NCBI GenBank assembly: GCA_016293645.1 | Contig: JAEDDW010000022.1 | Span: 1-26,980, forward strand | From: Treponema sp. | GTDB taxonomy: Bacteria > Spirochaetota > Spirochaetia > Treponematales > Treponemataceae | Reading direction: 5' to 3' | DNA: 26,980 nt | Shown here: piece after piece, positions 7,962-15,241 of the stretch | Layout: each line of letters begins with the position of its first letter | Numbering within the stretch: position 1 is the first letter of the stretch | The notes under the pieces: generated by a model | What the model saw: only the letters and a program-made list of their open reading frames with translations | Told to the model about the DNA's origin: nothing | Databases searched by the model: none | Made by a program: the position numbers and the translations under genes

Positions 7962-9044
7962 TTAAACCTCTTTCATTCTCTTCAAACGTGGAATAACCCT
8001 TTTCCTGATTTTAGAAAAAATTCTTTTGTCTTCCATAATCTGCATTACAGGAGAAACAAGGTTCATGATGAGAACCATGAAAACATAACCGACTGATGAA
8101 GTTCCAAATCCCATGATAAGGAAAGCTACGATACCGGCACAAATTCCATAGATTATTTTTCCCCACAGGCTTATCGGTGTCGTTCCATACCACTGGAGGA
8201 TATACAAGGTGGAAAAAAGAGTTCCGCTTGTAAACAGAGCGAGAATGATGTCTCCCTGAAGGGGAACTCCTCCAAGAACAAGAGGACTGACAAAGCGCAC
8301 AAGGATGGAATATACAAAAAGAAATATAACCGGAATGAGAGCTTCGATAAAATCAAAGGAAACCAGAACAAGGGAAGAAACGATTGTGATCAGATTGAAC
8401 CTGAAAGCCGGAATGATTGATCCATTGTCCCAAAGAAGGCTTACATATCCGTCAGGTATTGAAATTCCGGCAAGTTTGAAAATTGTTCTGTTGAGGAATT
8501 CCGTCACAGCTGAATCACTACCGATCATTGAAACCGAACCGTTTTGAATCAATGCAAGAGCCGCATTTCTTGCCTGAAGATCAGAAAGAGAAAGCGGAGA
8601 AACCGGAAAGCATGATGAATTCATGAAATATAAAATGATGACACAGACAGCTGTTGAATTTGTCCATGATTCTGAAAACTGTCCTAAAGACCATCTAAGG
8701 ATGATCATTGTAAAAAAGACTATCAGGAAAACACCTGCAGGAGGATATGTAGATGGAATCAAAAGACCTGTAAGCAATCCCTGGATGACTGAAATTCTCC
8801 ATGCATGAAGATGAAGATTCCCTCGCAAAACATAGATATCAAAAAGTTCAGAAAGTACAGATGCTGAAAGCGCACAGAGAAGAACAACCACAGCATCGAT
8901 GCTACCGGTAAAAAAAAGCATTGCGCACTGTACAAGCAGGAGGCCGATGGTTACAAGTGACACTGTACCAAGAGACCATCCGGCAAAACTGAAAGGATGC
9001 AAAGATACCTTTCTGCAGTTTTTTTTCAGTTCAAGATTTACCAT
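7962..9044 (-). CDS. rnfD: RnfD-like multi-span membrane subunit, divergent flavin sites
   Basis: A 360-residue polytopic protein of RnfD/NqrB type. HAWRISVIQGLLTGLLIPSTYPP (80-102) is a clear family landmark. The following FGGLGxNxFNPA segment is replaced by RWSLGQFSESWTNSTAV (117-133). The SGATPL sequence that carries covalent FMN in canonical RnfD corresponds at best to SDSAVTEFL (176-184), which does not fit the ApbE recognition pattern. A second group of membrane segments fills residues 210-340, and the C-terminus is very basic. The start overlaps the last base of the rnfC stop, with AAGGATGGA upstream. Family membership is good; standard cofactor binding is doubtful. Confidence 0.78.
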   Translation of the reverse strand: MVNLELKKNCRKVSLHPFSFAGWSLGTVSLVTIGLLLVQCAMLFFTGSIDAVVVLLCALSASVLSELFDIYVLRGNLHLHAWRISVIQGLLTGLLIPSTYPPAGVFLIVFFTMIILRWSLGQFSESWTNSTAVCVIILYFMNSSCFPVSPLSLSDLQARNAALALIQNGSVSMIGSDSAVTEFLNRTIFKLAGISIPDGYVSLLWDNGSIIPAFRFNLITIVSSLVLVSFDFIEALIPVIFLFVYSILVRFVSPLVLGGVPLQGDIILALFTSGTLFSTLYILQWYGTTPISLWGKIIYGICAGIVAFLIMGFGTSSVGYVFMVLIMNLVSPVMQIMEDKRIFSKIRKRVIPRLKRMKEV

Positions 9045-10348
9045 TAGTTTCCATCCTTATTAAGCTGTTCGATAGTCTGACACAAAGGTAGCCTTGCAGG
9101 ACAGACACTGTTGCACAAGGCACACTGACCGCACAGGACAGATGTTGCAGCTATGTCCTTTGACAGCAGATAGCCTTCAGACACCATTTTATACAGAAGA
9201 TCAGGAACCAGATGTTCAGGACAGATTGCACGGCAATGACCACATCTGATACATTGGGTACTTTTCTGCACGCACAGCTCTGACGTTGAAAGGAATTCAA
9301 CAGACTTGATTTCCTTGGTGACAGGAATTTCCATATCCGCAATTCCGGTTCCGATAATTCTTCCATTGACGACAATCTTTGCAGGACTTGTATTGAATCC
9401 ACCACATTGCTGGGCAAGATCCTTTATTGAAGTTCCGATCCTGACCTTGAACATTCCGGCTGATTTGAGACAGGAACCGGTAACGTGGACAAATCGTTCA
9501 ACAACAGGAATTCCAAGAACTATTCCTTCATGGATTGAAATGCATGTTTCAGGATCAAGGAACAGGCACTTGTGGTTTATGTTTGAAAAAATCTCGTACT
9601 CAGGGATCTTGGAATTTTTCCTGATGTGTCTCATGAGTTTATGGACAGTTCCGCAGGGATACTTTGAAGTGTCAGCATATGTAATGGAAACCTTCTCTCC
9701 CTCAAACAAAGATTCATCAATTGAAAAATCAGATTTTTTAGGAATCACAAAAGCAATGCCTTCAGCTTCAAAGGCACGGGCAGCAATTCTTGCACCGATG
9801 ACAACCTGCTGATGCAATTTTGATGCAACCATTGTATCGGTAAACCGGCCAGGATCATCGTCAAACATCCTGACAACAACAAACCTGTTTTTCTCAAGAG
9901 TGCTGTTTTTGATTTCAGAAGCAAGAGAAACTGCCTTCCCGGAAAATGTATTTACGATTCCTTTGCTTCTGAATTCATCAAGCAATGTTGCAGAAGCAAA
10001 AATTTTCCAATCTATTTCTTTCTGAACTTTTCCAAGATATGAAAAAGCACCTTTGGTTCTGATTTTTGCCGCATAGGAAAGATTTCCATTGAGAAGAGTA
10101 CATTTCTCTATCGATTCAACTGTTCCTGGCACGGAAGAATGTATGTCGGAACCTGTTGAAGAAAGAAAATTCCTTGAAGAGGCAATAACCTGGCCTTCCC
10201 TGACATAATCTCCTGGCTCAACACCTGGACTGTATTCATCACCGTCTGCCTGACAAAAAGGAATCACCGTATATTGAGGCAAAAAGGAACGAACAGATTT
10301 TTCAAACATTCTGTGTCCCGGTGATACAAAATTAGTTACTGTTTTCAT
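9044..10348 (-). CDS. rnfC: RnfC-like subunit with two ferredoxin clusters but degenerate NADH/FMN site
   Basis: A 434-residue protein with RnfC layout. The biotinyl-lipoyl-like N-terminal part contains VEPGDYVREGQVIA (43-56) and SSVPGTVESIE (71-81). The middle NuoF-like domain follows, then two complete 4Fe-4S motifs: Cys366/369/372/376 and Cys406/409/412/416, each followed by Pro. The nucleotide-site signature GIVGMGGAGFPT reads GIVNTFSGKAVS (130-141), and the NGAECEPY element reads RMFDDDPGRF. NADH or FMN binding as in canonical RnfC is therefore unlikely, while electron passage through the ferredoxin domain remains possible. It overlaps the preceding gene by 4 bases (ATGA) and rnfD by 1. 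Confidence 0.87.
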   Translation of the reverse strand: MKTVTNFVSPGHRMFEKSVRSFLPQYTVIPFCQADGDEYSPGVEPGDYVREGQVIASSRNFLSSTGSDIHSSVPGTVESIEKCTLLNGNLSYAAKIRTKGAFSYLGKVQKEIDWKIFASATLLDEFRSKGIVNTFSGKAVSLASEIKNSTLEKNRFVVVRMFDDDPGRFTDTMVASKLHQQVVIGARIAARAFEAEGIAFVIPKKSDFSIDESLFEGEKVSITYADTSKYPCGTVHKLMRHIRKNSKIPEYEIFSNINHKCLFLDPETCISIHEGIVLGIPVVERFVHVTGSCLKSAGMFKVRIGTSIKDLAQQCGGFNTSPAKIVVNGRIIGTGIADMEIPVTKEIKSVEFLSTSELCVQKSTQCIRCGHCRAICPEHLVPDLLYKMVSEGYLLSKDIAATSVLCGQCALCNSVCPARLPLCQTIEQLNKDGN

Positions 10349-11745
10349 CTATATTTCCTGCCTGACTTGATCACATAAATTATAAGAAGAAGAACCGGAA
10401 CAAAAAGACAGGTAAGGATCAGAACAAGACCAAGACCATCAGTTTTTCCACGGGACTCTCCGCTGTTCCTGTAGACAACAGAAACGTCGCTTCCCTGTTT
10501 CTTCATCAGCTTTTCAACTGCTCCGTAATTCAGCATATCGATTTCCTTGTCAACGCCGTCACGGAATTCCTCATTGTATGTCATCAAGGTTGCTTCAGTT
10601 TCAACTATCCTGTCATCAACCACTTCATAGCGCGGTATGACAAGGGAATCATTTTCCTTCACTTCTCCATCTGTTTTCTCATTCATGCTTCTGTATGGAA
10701 AAGATTTTGCCATCCATGACCATCTGTAAAAATCATTTATTGTCGGCAGTGACTTTTCAGATCCGACATCAATGCTCTCTCCATGCACAGGAACAGGAAT
10801 GGAGATGTCGGAACTTGAAGAAGATGAAATTCTCCAAGTAAGAAGATATATCACAAGAATACCTACCAATGGAACAAGACACATGAGTGTATGTTTTGCG
10901 GTTTTTGGATACATGAGCGGAAGCTGGGGCGCTGCAAAAATTTTGACTATCTTCATTGAAATCTTTGAGTCCCTGTATTTTTCCCAGGAATCATAGATCA
11001 GCAGCATGCAGACTGAAGATGCACAGCACAACAGAACAAGAACAGCTGACTGAATTGAAATGATCATAACCGAAACAACAGAGACAACAATCGGAATAAG
11101 GGCATAGAGATTTTTTCTAAGCACAACAAGAGCTTTTTTTCTTCCCCAGAGTCTGACAGAAAGATAGCATGAAAGCATATAGAGAACTGAAGCTGCAGCA
11201 ACAGGATAAAAAACCTGGGAGAACGAAAGAACAAGAACGCTGGATGCTGACAAGATGAATACAATTCTGTTTTTTGAAAGCCATGTGAACACACAGAAAA
11301 CCAAAAACACGATAAGAGGAACAAGCCATGGATACTGAGCCTTTCCATCGATTCCGCAGATGGTATTTGTATCCCTGGAAATTTCTTCAAGGGCCTTTAC
11401 GCAATCAGAATCCTTTCCTTTCGGAACATAGTAGAGCGAATAGGTATCGGAATAGTCAAAAAAATATGCCATCCTTTCCCTGAGATATGCGGAACTTTCG
11501 TATGGCATGACTGGAGTAAAGGAAGAAACAAAAGGAACTTTCTGCTGTGCAAAGCTTATGGTTTCCTTTACATTGTGGTTTTCAAGCACTGAAAGCACAT
11601 ATTCCTCAGAAAGAGATTTGTCAGCATAAAGAACTGAATAGCTGTTCCATATTCTCGACACGGGAACGGCCCTGAATAAAACGCAGAGGACAAGTGAAAC
11701 AATAATTACAGAAAAAGAAACAAGAACAGATTTATTGAATTTCAT
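10345..11745 (-). CDS. Multi-span membrane protein of unknown function heading the rnf genes
   Basis: A 466-residue protein I do not recognise. It has an N-terminal membrane helix (about 7-26), an extracytoplasmic domain of about 110 residues (SYSVLYADKSLSEEYVLS onward), and a block of five to six hydrophobic segments between 138 and 305. A second soluble region of about 130 residues (310-435, polar, starting with a run of serines) and a last helix (437-460) with a basic tail follow. It starts immediately after the DUF212 stop (TAA-ATG) and overlaps rnfC by 4 bases. The position suggests an accessory subunit or assembly factor of the Rnf-like complex, perhaps a treponeme-specific one. That role is inference from context only. 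Confidence 0.8.
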   Translation of the reverse strand: MKFNKSVLVSFSVIIVSLVLCVLFRAVPVSRIWNSYSVLYADKSLSEEYVLSVLENHNVKETISFAQQKVPFVSSFTPVMPYESSAYLRERMAYFFDYSDTYSLYYVPKGKDSDCVKALEEISRDTNTICGIDGKAQYPWLVPLIVFLVFCVFTWLSKNRIVFILSASSVLVLSFSQVFYPVAAASVLYMLSCYLSVRLWGRKKALVVLRKNLYALIPIVVSVVSVMIISIQSAVLVLLCCASSVCMLLIYDSWEKYRDSKISMKIVKIFAAPQLPLMYPKTAKHTLMCLVPLVGILVIYLLTWRISSSSSSDISIPVPVHGESIDVGSEKSLPTINDFYRWSWMAKSFPYRSMNEKTDGEVKENDSLVIPRYEVVDDRIVETEATLMTYNEEFRDGVDKEIDMLNYGAVEKLMKKQGSDVSVVYRNSGESRGKTDGLGLVLILTCLFVPVLLLIIYVIKSGRKYR

Positions 11746-12222
11746 TTATTTCAACACGCAGAATGCATACCCGATCACAAAACCAAGAAGTATTCCCATG
11801 ATTACTTCCGCCGGAGTATGCCCCTGCACTTCCTTGATCGCCTTGAATTCAATGATTCCCTTTTCCGAAAGAACTCGTCCAAGCTTGTTGAGCAACGCTG
11901 CCTGAAGACCATTGGCACGTCTAACACCGACAGCATCCCTTACAGTCACAAGAAAAAATCCAAGGGAAAGAATGAAAACGTCACTGTCAACCCCTGAATG
12001 AAAACCAATCGTCGTGCACAAAGTCGTTACCAAAGCGGCATGGCTTGAAGGCATGCTTCCTGTTCTCCAAAGCAAAAGTTCCAGAAGTTCCTTTAGGCTG
12101 TGCACCTTGCCTGAAAAAAGCTTTATGAGTGTCTTTAAAAACTGGGCAGACAGCCAGCTGAAAATACAGGCAAGCAATGCGGGCTGAGAGAAAAATGCAG
12201 AAAGCTGACTTTTAAAATCCAT
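11746..12222 (-). CDS. Divergent PAP2 family protein (DUF212)
   Basis: A 158-residue membrane protein of the acid phosphatase/vanadium-dependent haloperoxidase-related DUF212 family. The family motifs are clear: GSMPSSHAALVTTL, VRDAVGVRRANG and GHTPAEVIMGILLG. The enzymatic role is not established for the family; membrane phospho-substrate hydrolysis is the usual guess. An upstream open frame reaches 12528 but overlaps the opposite-strand pseudouridine synthase. The DUF212 fold begins at MDFKSQ, and a TATAAT box ends 6 bases before this ATG, so 12222 is the start. First gene of the nine-gene operon, with a stop directly abutting the next start. Confidence 0.9.
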   Translation of the reverse strand: MDFKSQLSAFFSQPALLACIFSWLSAQFLKTLIKLFSGKVHSLKELLELLLWRTGSMPSSHAALVTTLCTTIGFHSGVDSDVFILSLGFFLVTVRDAVGVRRANGLQAALLNKLGRVLSEKGIIEFKAIKEVQGHTPAEVIMGILLGFVIGYAFCVLK

Positions 12223-12228
12223 GGGCGC

Positions 12229-12257
12229 ATTATACACTATTTGCGTACTTTTTTCTA
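12229..12257 (-). promoter_or_regulatory. Promoter of the DUF212-rnf operon, leaderless
   Basis: On the minus strand: TAGAAA (12257-12252), 17 bases, TATAAT (12234-12229), then only 6 bases (GCGCCC) to the ATG at 12222. The -35 is a 4-of-6 match, the -10 is perfect. It is divergent from the pseudouridine synthase promoter 40 bases away. Confidence 0.65.
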
Positions 12258-12274
12258 TATAAATCAGAACTAAA

Positions 12275-12303
12275 TTGAATTTCAGCGGTTTTACCTTTAT
12301 ACT
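12275..12303 (+). promoter_or_regulatory. Promoter of the pseudouridine synthase gene, leaderless
   Basis: TTGAAT (12275-12280), 17 bases, TATACT (12298-12303), then 7 bases to the ATG at 12311. An in-frame TTG at 12275 coincides with the -35 box, so it cannot be the start if this promoter is used. Confidence 0.65.
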
Positions 12304-12310
12304 TGCCACT

Positions 12311-13246
12311 ATGGATTTCAGGACTTTTACAGCCGGAACAGATGACAGCGGCCGCAGACTTGACAGAGTACTTTCCAGGATTTTTGAAGCCAACGGCATA
12401 AAAGGCGGTATTTTCCCTCTCATCAGAAAAGGACTTGTAAAAGTAAACGAAAAAAAAGCATCGGCCGACTTTAGGATCCAAAGCGGTGATGTTGTTTCAA
12501 TAGCAGCGTTTCTTTTTACTTCTGACAATGAAAACAGTTCCGCATGCCGGAATAAAGCTCACCCGGATATCAATGGAATCACAATCTTCAGGAACCGCCA
12601 CTTTCTGATTCTCAACAAACCTTCGGGAATCAATGTTCAGCCTTCAAAAGACAGCAGTCTCTGTCTCAGCCAGCTGGTGGAAGAAGATTACTCTAAAGCC
12701 AAAAACACCTCGTTATCATTCAGACCTGGTCCTCTCCACCGCATAGACAGATTTACCAGCGGAATCGTCGTCTTCTCACAAAGCCTTGAAGGAGCAAAAT
12801 GGTTTTCCACAAACATGCAGAACCACAATCTTTCTAAAACCTATCTTGGAATTACAGAAGGAAACTATGAGCATGAAAAGGAAAGATATGAAGACTTTCT
12901 GACTGTTCCGGATGAAAACGGTTCCGGCTATTCTACGGTCAGGATTTCTGCTTCTGGCGGAAAAAAAGCAATTACAAGTGCAAGGCTGCTCAAAGAAATT
13001 GAAATTTCAGGTCACAAAGCAAATCTGGTGGAATTTTCCATTGAAACGGGCCGCAAGCACCAGATCCGGATCCAGTCTTCCCACCACGGCCATCCTCTTT
13101 TAGGCGACACTGCCTACGGCGGAACCAAGCTGAAGGGAAAGATGTTCTATCTTCATGCTTGGAAACTGAAATTCCCGCAAAACGACCTGGGACTGCCAGA
13201 TGAAATAACAGCTCCCTGCGATTTTTGCGGTGAACTTTTGCAATAA
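12311..13246 (+). CDS. RluA/RluC-type 23S rRNA pseudouridine synthase
   Basis: A 311-residue pseudouridine synthase. An N-terminal S4-like RNA-binding domain (about 10-75, RRLDRVLSRIFE to VNEKKASADFRIQSGDVV) precedes the catalytic domain with LNKPSGINVQP and HRIDRFTSGIVVF, where the Asp is the catalytic residue of the HRLDxxTSG motif. ETGRKHQIRIQ and HGHPLLGDTAYGG close the active site region. This fits the RluC/RluD group, which converts specific uridines of 23S rRNA; the exact site cannot be assigned. The start was moved from TTG 12275 to ATG 12311, 7 bases after a TATACT box. The 3' end overlaps the -35 of the next gene. Confidence 0.92.
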   Translation: MDFRTFTAGTDDSGRRLDRVLSRIFEANGIKGGIFPLIRKGLVKVNEKKASADFRIQSGDVVSIAAFLFTSDNENSSACRNKAHPDINGITIFRNRHFLILNKPSGINVQPSKDSSLCLSQLVEEDYSKAKNTSLSFRPGPLHRIDRFTSGIVVFSQSLEGAKWFSTNMQNHNLSKTYLGITEGNYEHEKERYEDFLTVPDENGSGYSTVRISASGGKKAITSARLLKEIEISGHKANLVEFSIETGRKHQIRIQSSHHGHPLLGDTAYGGTKLKGKMFYLHAWKLKFPQNDLGLPDEITAPCDFCGELLQ

Positions 13247-13266
13247 TTATAAAACTGTAATATAAT
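13238..13266 (+). promoter_or_regulatory. Promoter of the P-loop/Asp23 gene, leaderless
   Basis: TTGCAA (13238-13243) overlaps the end of the upstream gene. A 17-base spacer leads to TATAAT (13261-13266), followed by 7 bases (TAAAGCC) to the ATG at 13274. Confidence 0.65.
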
Positions 13267-13273
13267 TAAAGCC

Positions 13274-14137
13274 ATGAATATTTTTTCTCGCCTTACAAAT
13301 CACGGTCTTACGGTTTTTGCTCTTGTCGGTGAAAGCGGAACTGGAAAAAGTTTCCGAGCCAAACTTCTTGCGCAGAAACATGGCATTGATGCCATCATTG
13401 ATGACGGACTCCTCATTCAGAACGACAAAATTCTTGCAGGCCGTACTGCCAAGCACGAGAAAACCTACATGGGTGCCGTACGCATTGCCCTTTTTGACGA
13501 CAAGCAGCACAGGGACCAGGTTGCCAAGGCTCTCCAGACCAACAAAATCAAGAAACTCCTCATAATCGGAACAAGCGAAAAAATGGCGCAGAAGATAACT
13601 TCGAGGCTGCAGATTCCGCTTCCGTCAAAAATCATCAAGATTGAGGACATTGCAAACCGCGAGGAAATAGAAAAAGCCATCAGAAGCCGCCAGATTGAAG
13701 GAAAGCACGTCATCCCAGTTCCGGCGATTGAAGTCAAGAAAAGCTATTCACAAATTTTCCATGATTCCATAAAGGATCTTGCCGTAAAAAGTTCATTCAA
13801 GTTCCTGAAAAAAAAACAATCTGTTCTTGAAAAATCCATAGTAACACCTGAATTCAGCAAGAAAGGACGCATTGAGATTTCGGAAGCGGCATTGAGCCAG
13901 ATGGCCATGCACTGCGTCAGCGAATTTTCACCGGAAATCCGCATAAAGAAACTCTCAATAAAGACAGACTCCAGGGGCTACAGACTCATAGTCACCATCG
14001 ATGTTCCATTTGGCCGCCAGCTGACAGGAGAAATCCACAGCCTCCAGCAGTACGTCATAGAGAACATTGAAAAATATACGGGAATTCTCATTGAAGAAGT
14101 AAGCATCATTATAGACAAAATCACCGTAAATAAATAA
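13274..14137 (+). CDS. P-loop ATPase-like domain fused to an Asp23/Gls24 domain
   Basis: A 287-residue two-domain protein. The N-terminal half begins with a Walker A motif GESGTGKS (19-26) and has predicted strands such as IDAIIDDGLLI and KKLLIIGTS, as in small P-loop NTPases. The C-terminal part from about residue 196 (GRIEISEAALSQMAMHCVSEF through VTIDVPFGRQLTGEIHSLQQYVIENIEKYTGI to VSIIIDKI) reads as an Asp23/Gls24 (DUF322) domain. That domain occurs alone in Gram-positive stress or envelope proteins. The ATP-dependent function is unknown. It has its own promoter and sits between RNA-modification genes and pcnB, but no functional link is demonstrated. Confidence 0.8.
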   Translation: MNIFSRLTNHGLTVFALVGESGTGKSFRAKLLAQKHGIDAIIDDGLLIQNDKILAGRTAKHEKTYMGAVRIALFDDKQHRDQVAKALQTNKIKKLLIIGTSEKMAQKITSRLQIPLPSKIIKIEDIANREEIEKAIRSRQIEGKHVIPVPAIEVKKSYSQIFHDSIKDLAVKSSFKFLKKKQSVLEKSIVTPEFSKKGRIEISEAALSQMAMHCVSEFSPEIRIKKLSIKTDSRGYRLIVTIDVPFGRQLTGEIHSLQQYVIENIEKYTGILIEEVSIIIDKITVNK

Positions 14138-14140
14138 AAT
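14112..14140 (+). promoter_or_regulatory. pcnB promoter, near-leaderless
   Basis: TAGACA (14112-14117, 5 of 6 to consensus), 17 bases, TAAAAT (14135-14140), and 9 bases to a GTG start at 14150. The promoter overlaps the end of the preceding gene. Confidence 0.6.
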
Positions 14141-14149
14141 ACGCCCATT

Positions 14150-15241
14150 GTGTTAATTCGATATGGAACGGATGCAAAGGGGCGTCCAGTAAAGAAAGCT
14201 GTCATTTATACAAAAGAAGAACATAAAATTCCCCTTGACTCGATTGACAAAGATGCAATTTACATAATAAACATGCTTAAGGACAATGGATTCGATTCAT
14301 ACATTGTCGGTGGAGCCGTACGTGATCTTATCGGACATAGAAAGCCGAAGGATTTTGACATTGTCACAGACGCGACTCCAAGCAGAATCAAGAAAATTTT
14401 CAGAAACTCAAGGATAATCGGAAAAAGGTTCCGTCTTGTCCATATTTTCTTTGGCGACAAAATTTTTGAAGTAAGCACTTTCAGATCAATCTGTGACGGT
14501 TCCGTCGGTAATGCCTTTGGAAGCATGGATGAAGATGTAATGCGAAGGGATTTTTCACTCAATGCCCTTTATTACGATCCGCTAAAGCAGCAGGTCATCG
14601 ATTATGTAAATGGAATTGAGGACATAAAGAAAGGCGTCATCAAACCCGTCATTCCACTTGATAGAATTTTCATTGAGGATCCGGTAAGAATGCTGCGTGC
14701 CGTAAAATACAGTGCAACAACCGGCTGCAAGCTTCCAAGAAAGCTCAAGAAAAAAATCCGCGAGAGTTCCGACCTTCTTTCACCTGTGTCGCCTTCCCGT
14801 CTTACAGAGGAACTTTTGAAGATCATCAACAGCGGACACTCCTACGACATAGTTTCAGCTGCCCTGGATACCGATCTTTACGTTTACCTCCAGCCTGCCG
14901 CAACGGAACTTATTCTTGAAAACAAGAAGTTCACCAGCAGATATATGGAAAGCCTCAGAAAGCTTGATGAACTTGTTGCCGCTAAACCGGAAAGCAAGCT
15001 TGGGGAGAGACTTTTCTACATTTTGCGTGATTTTGTTGAACAGCTTACTGACTGGGAAAAGGAAAAGAATCTTGTTCCGCCTGCTGAACTGTACAAGCGC
15101 ACCTGGGCAATCTGCCGCAATTTCGTTCTTCCGATGAATCCACAGAGAACTGAACTTGACTATGCGGTCAGAAAAGTTCTCGTGGATCTTGGAATTCAGA
15201 TTAAGAAAAAACAGAAGAAAACTTCAAAGGCAAAAGCCTAG
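14150..15241 (+). CDS. pcnB: Poly(A) polymerase (class II nucleotidyltransferase, PcnB type)
   Basis: A 363-residue nucleotidyltransferase. The active-site signature is YIVGGAVRDLI (51-61) with DFDIVTDATP (68-77), followed by RRDFSLNALYYD and RMLRAVKYSATTGCKLP. The motif IIGKRFRLVHIFFG (89-102) is the PcnB-type sequence, whereas tRNA-CCA enzymes have TGIxHGTVTI at that place. A lysine-rich C-terminus fits an RNA 3'-end polyadenylating enzyme that marks RNA for decay. The start is GTG at 14150; no in-frame ATG precedes the family N-terminus, and GTG lies 9 bases after the -10 box. The stop overlaps the stop of the opposite-strand hydrolase in a CTAG tetramer. Confidence 0.9.
   Translation: MLIRYGTDAKGRPVKKAVIYTKEEHKIPLDSIDKDAIYIINMLKDNGFDSYIVGGAVRDLIGHRKPKDFDIVTDATPSRIKKIFRNSRIIGKRFRLVHIFFGDKIFEVSTFRSICDGSVGNAFGSMDEDVMRRDFSLNALYYDPLKQQVIDYVNGIEDIKKGVIKPVIPLDRIFIEDPVRMLRAVKYSATTGCKLPRKLKKKIRESSDLLSPVSPSRLTEELLKIINSGHSYDIVSAALDTDLYVYLQPAATELILENKKFTSRYMESLRKLDELVAAKPESKLGERLFYILRDFVEQLTDWEKEKNLVPPAELYKRTWAICRNFVLPMNPQRTELDYAVRKVLVDLGIQIKKKQKKTSKAKA

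Noticed and set aside
9306..9812. A 168-residue plus-strand open frame opposite rnfC
   Set aside because: Antisense shadow of a gene with clear family motifs; no promoter or ribosome binding site.
12223..12528. N-terminal extension of the DUF212 gene to 12528
   Set aside because: It overlaps the divergent pseudouridine synthase and its promoter; the family begins at MDFKSQ and TATAAT ends 6 bases before that ATG.
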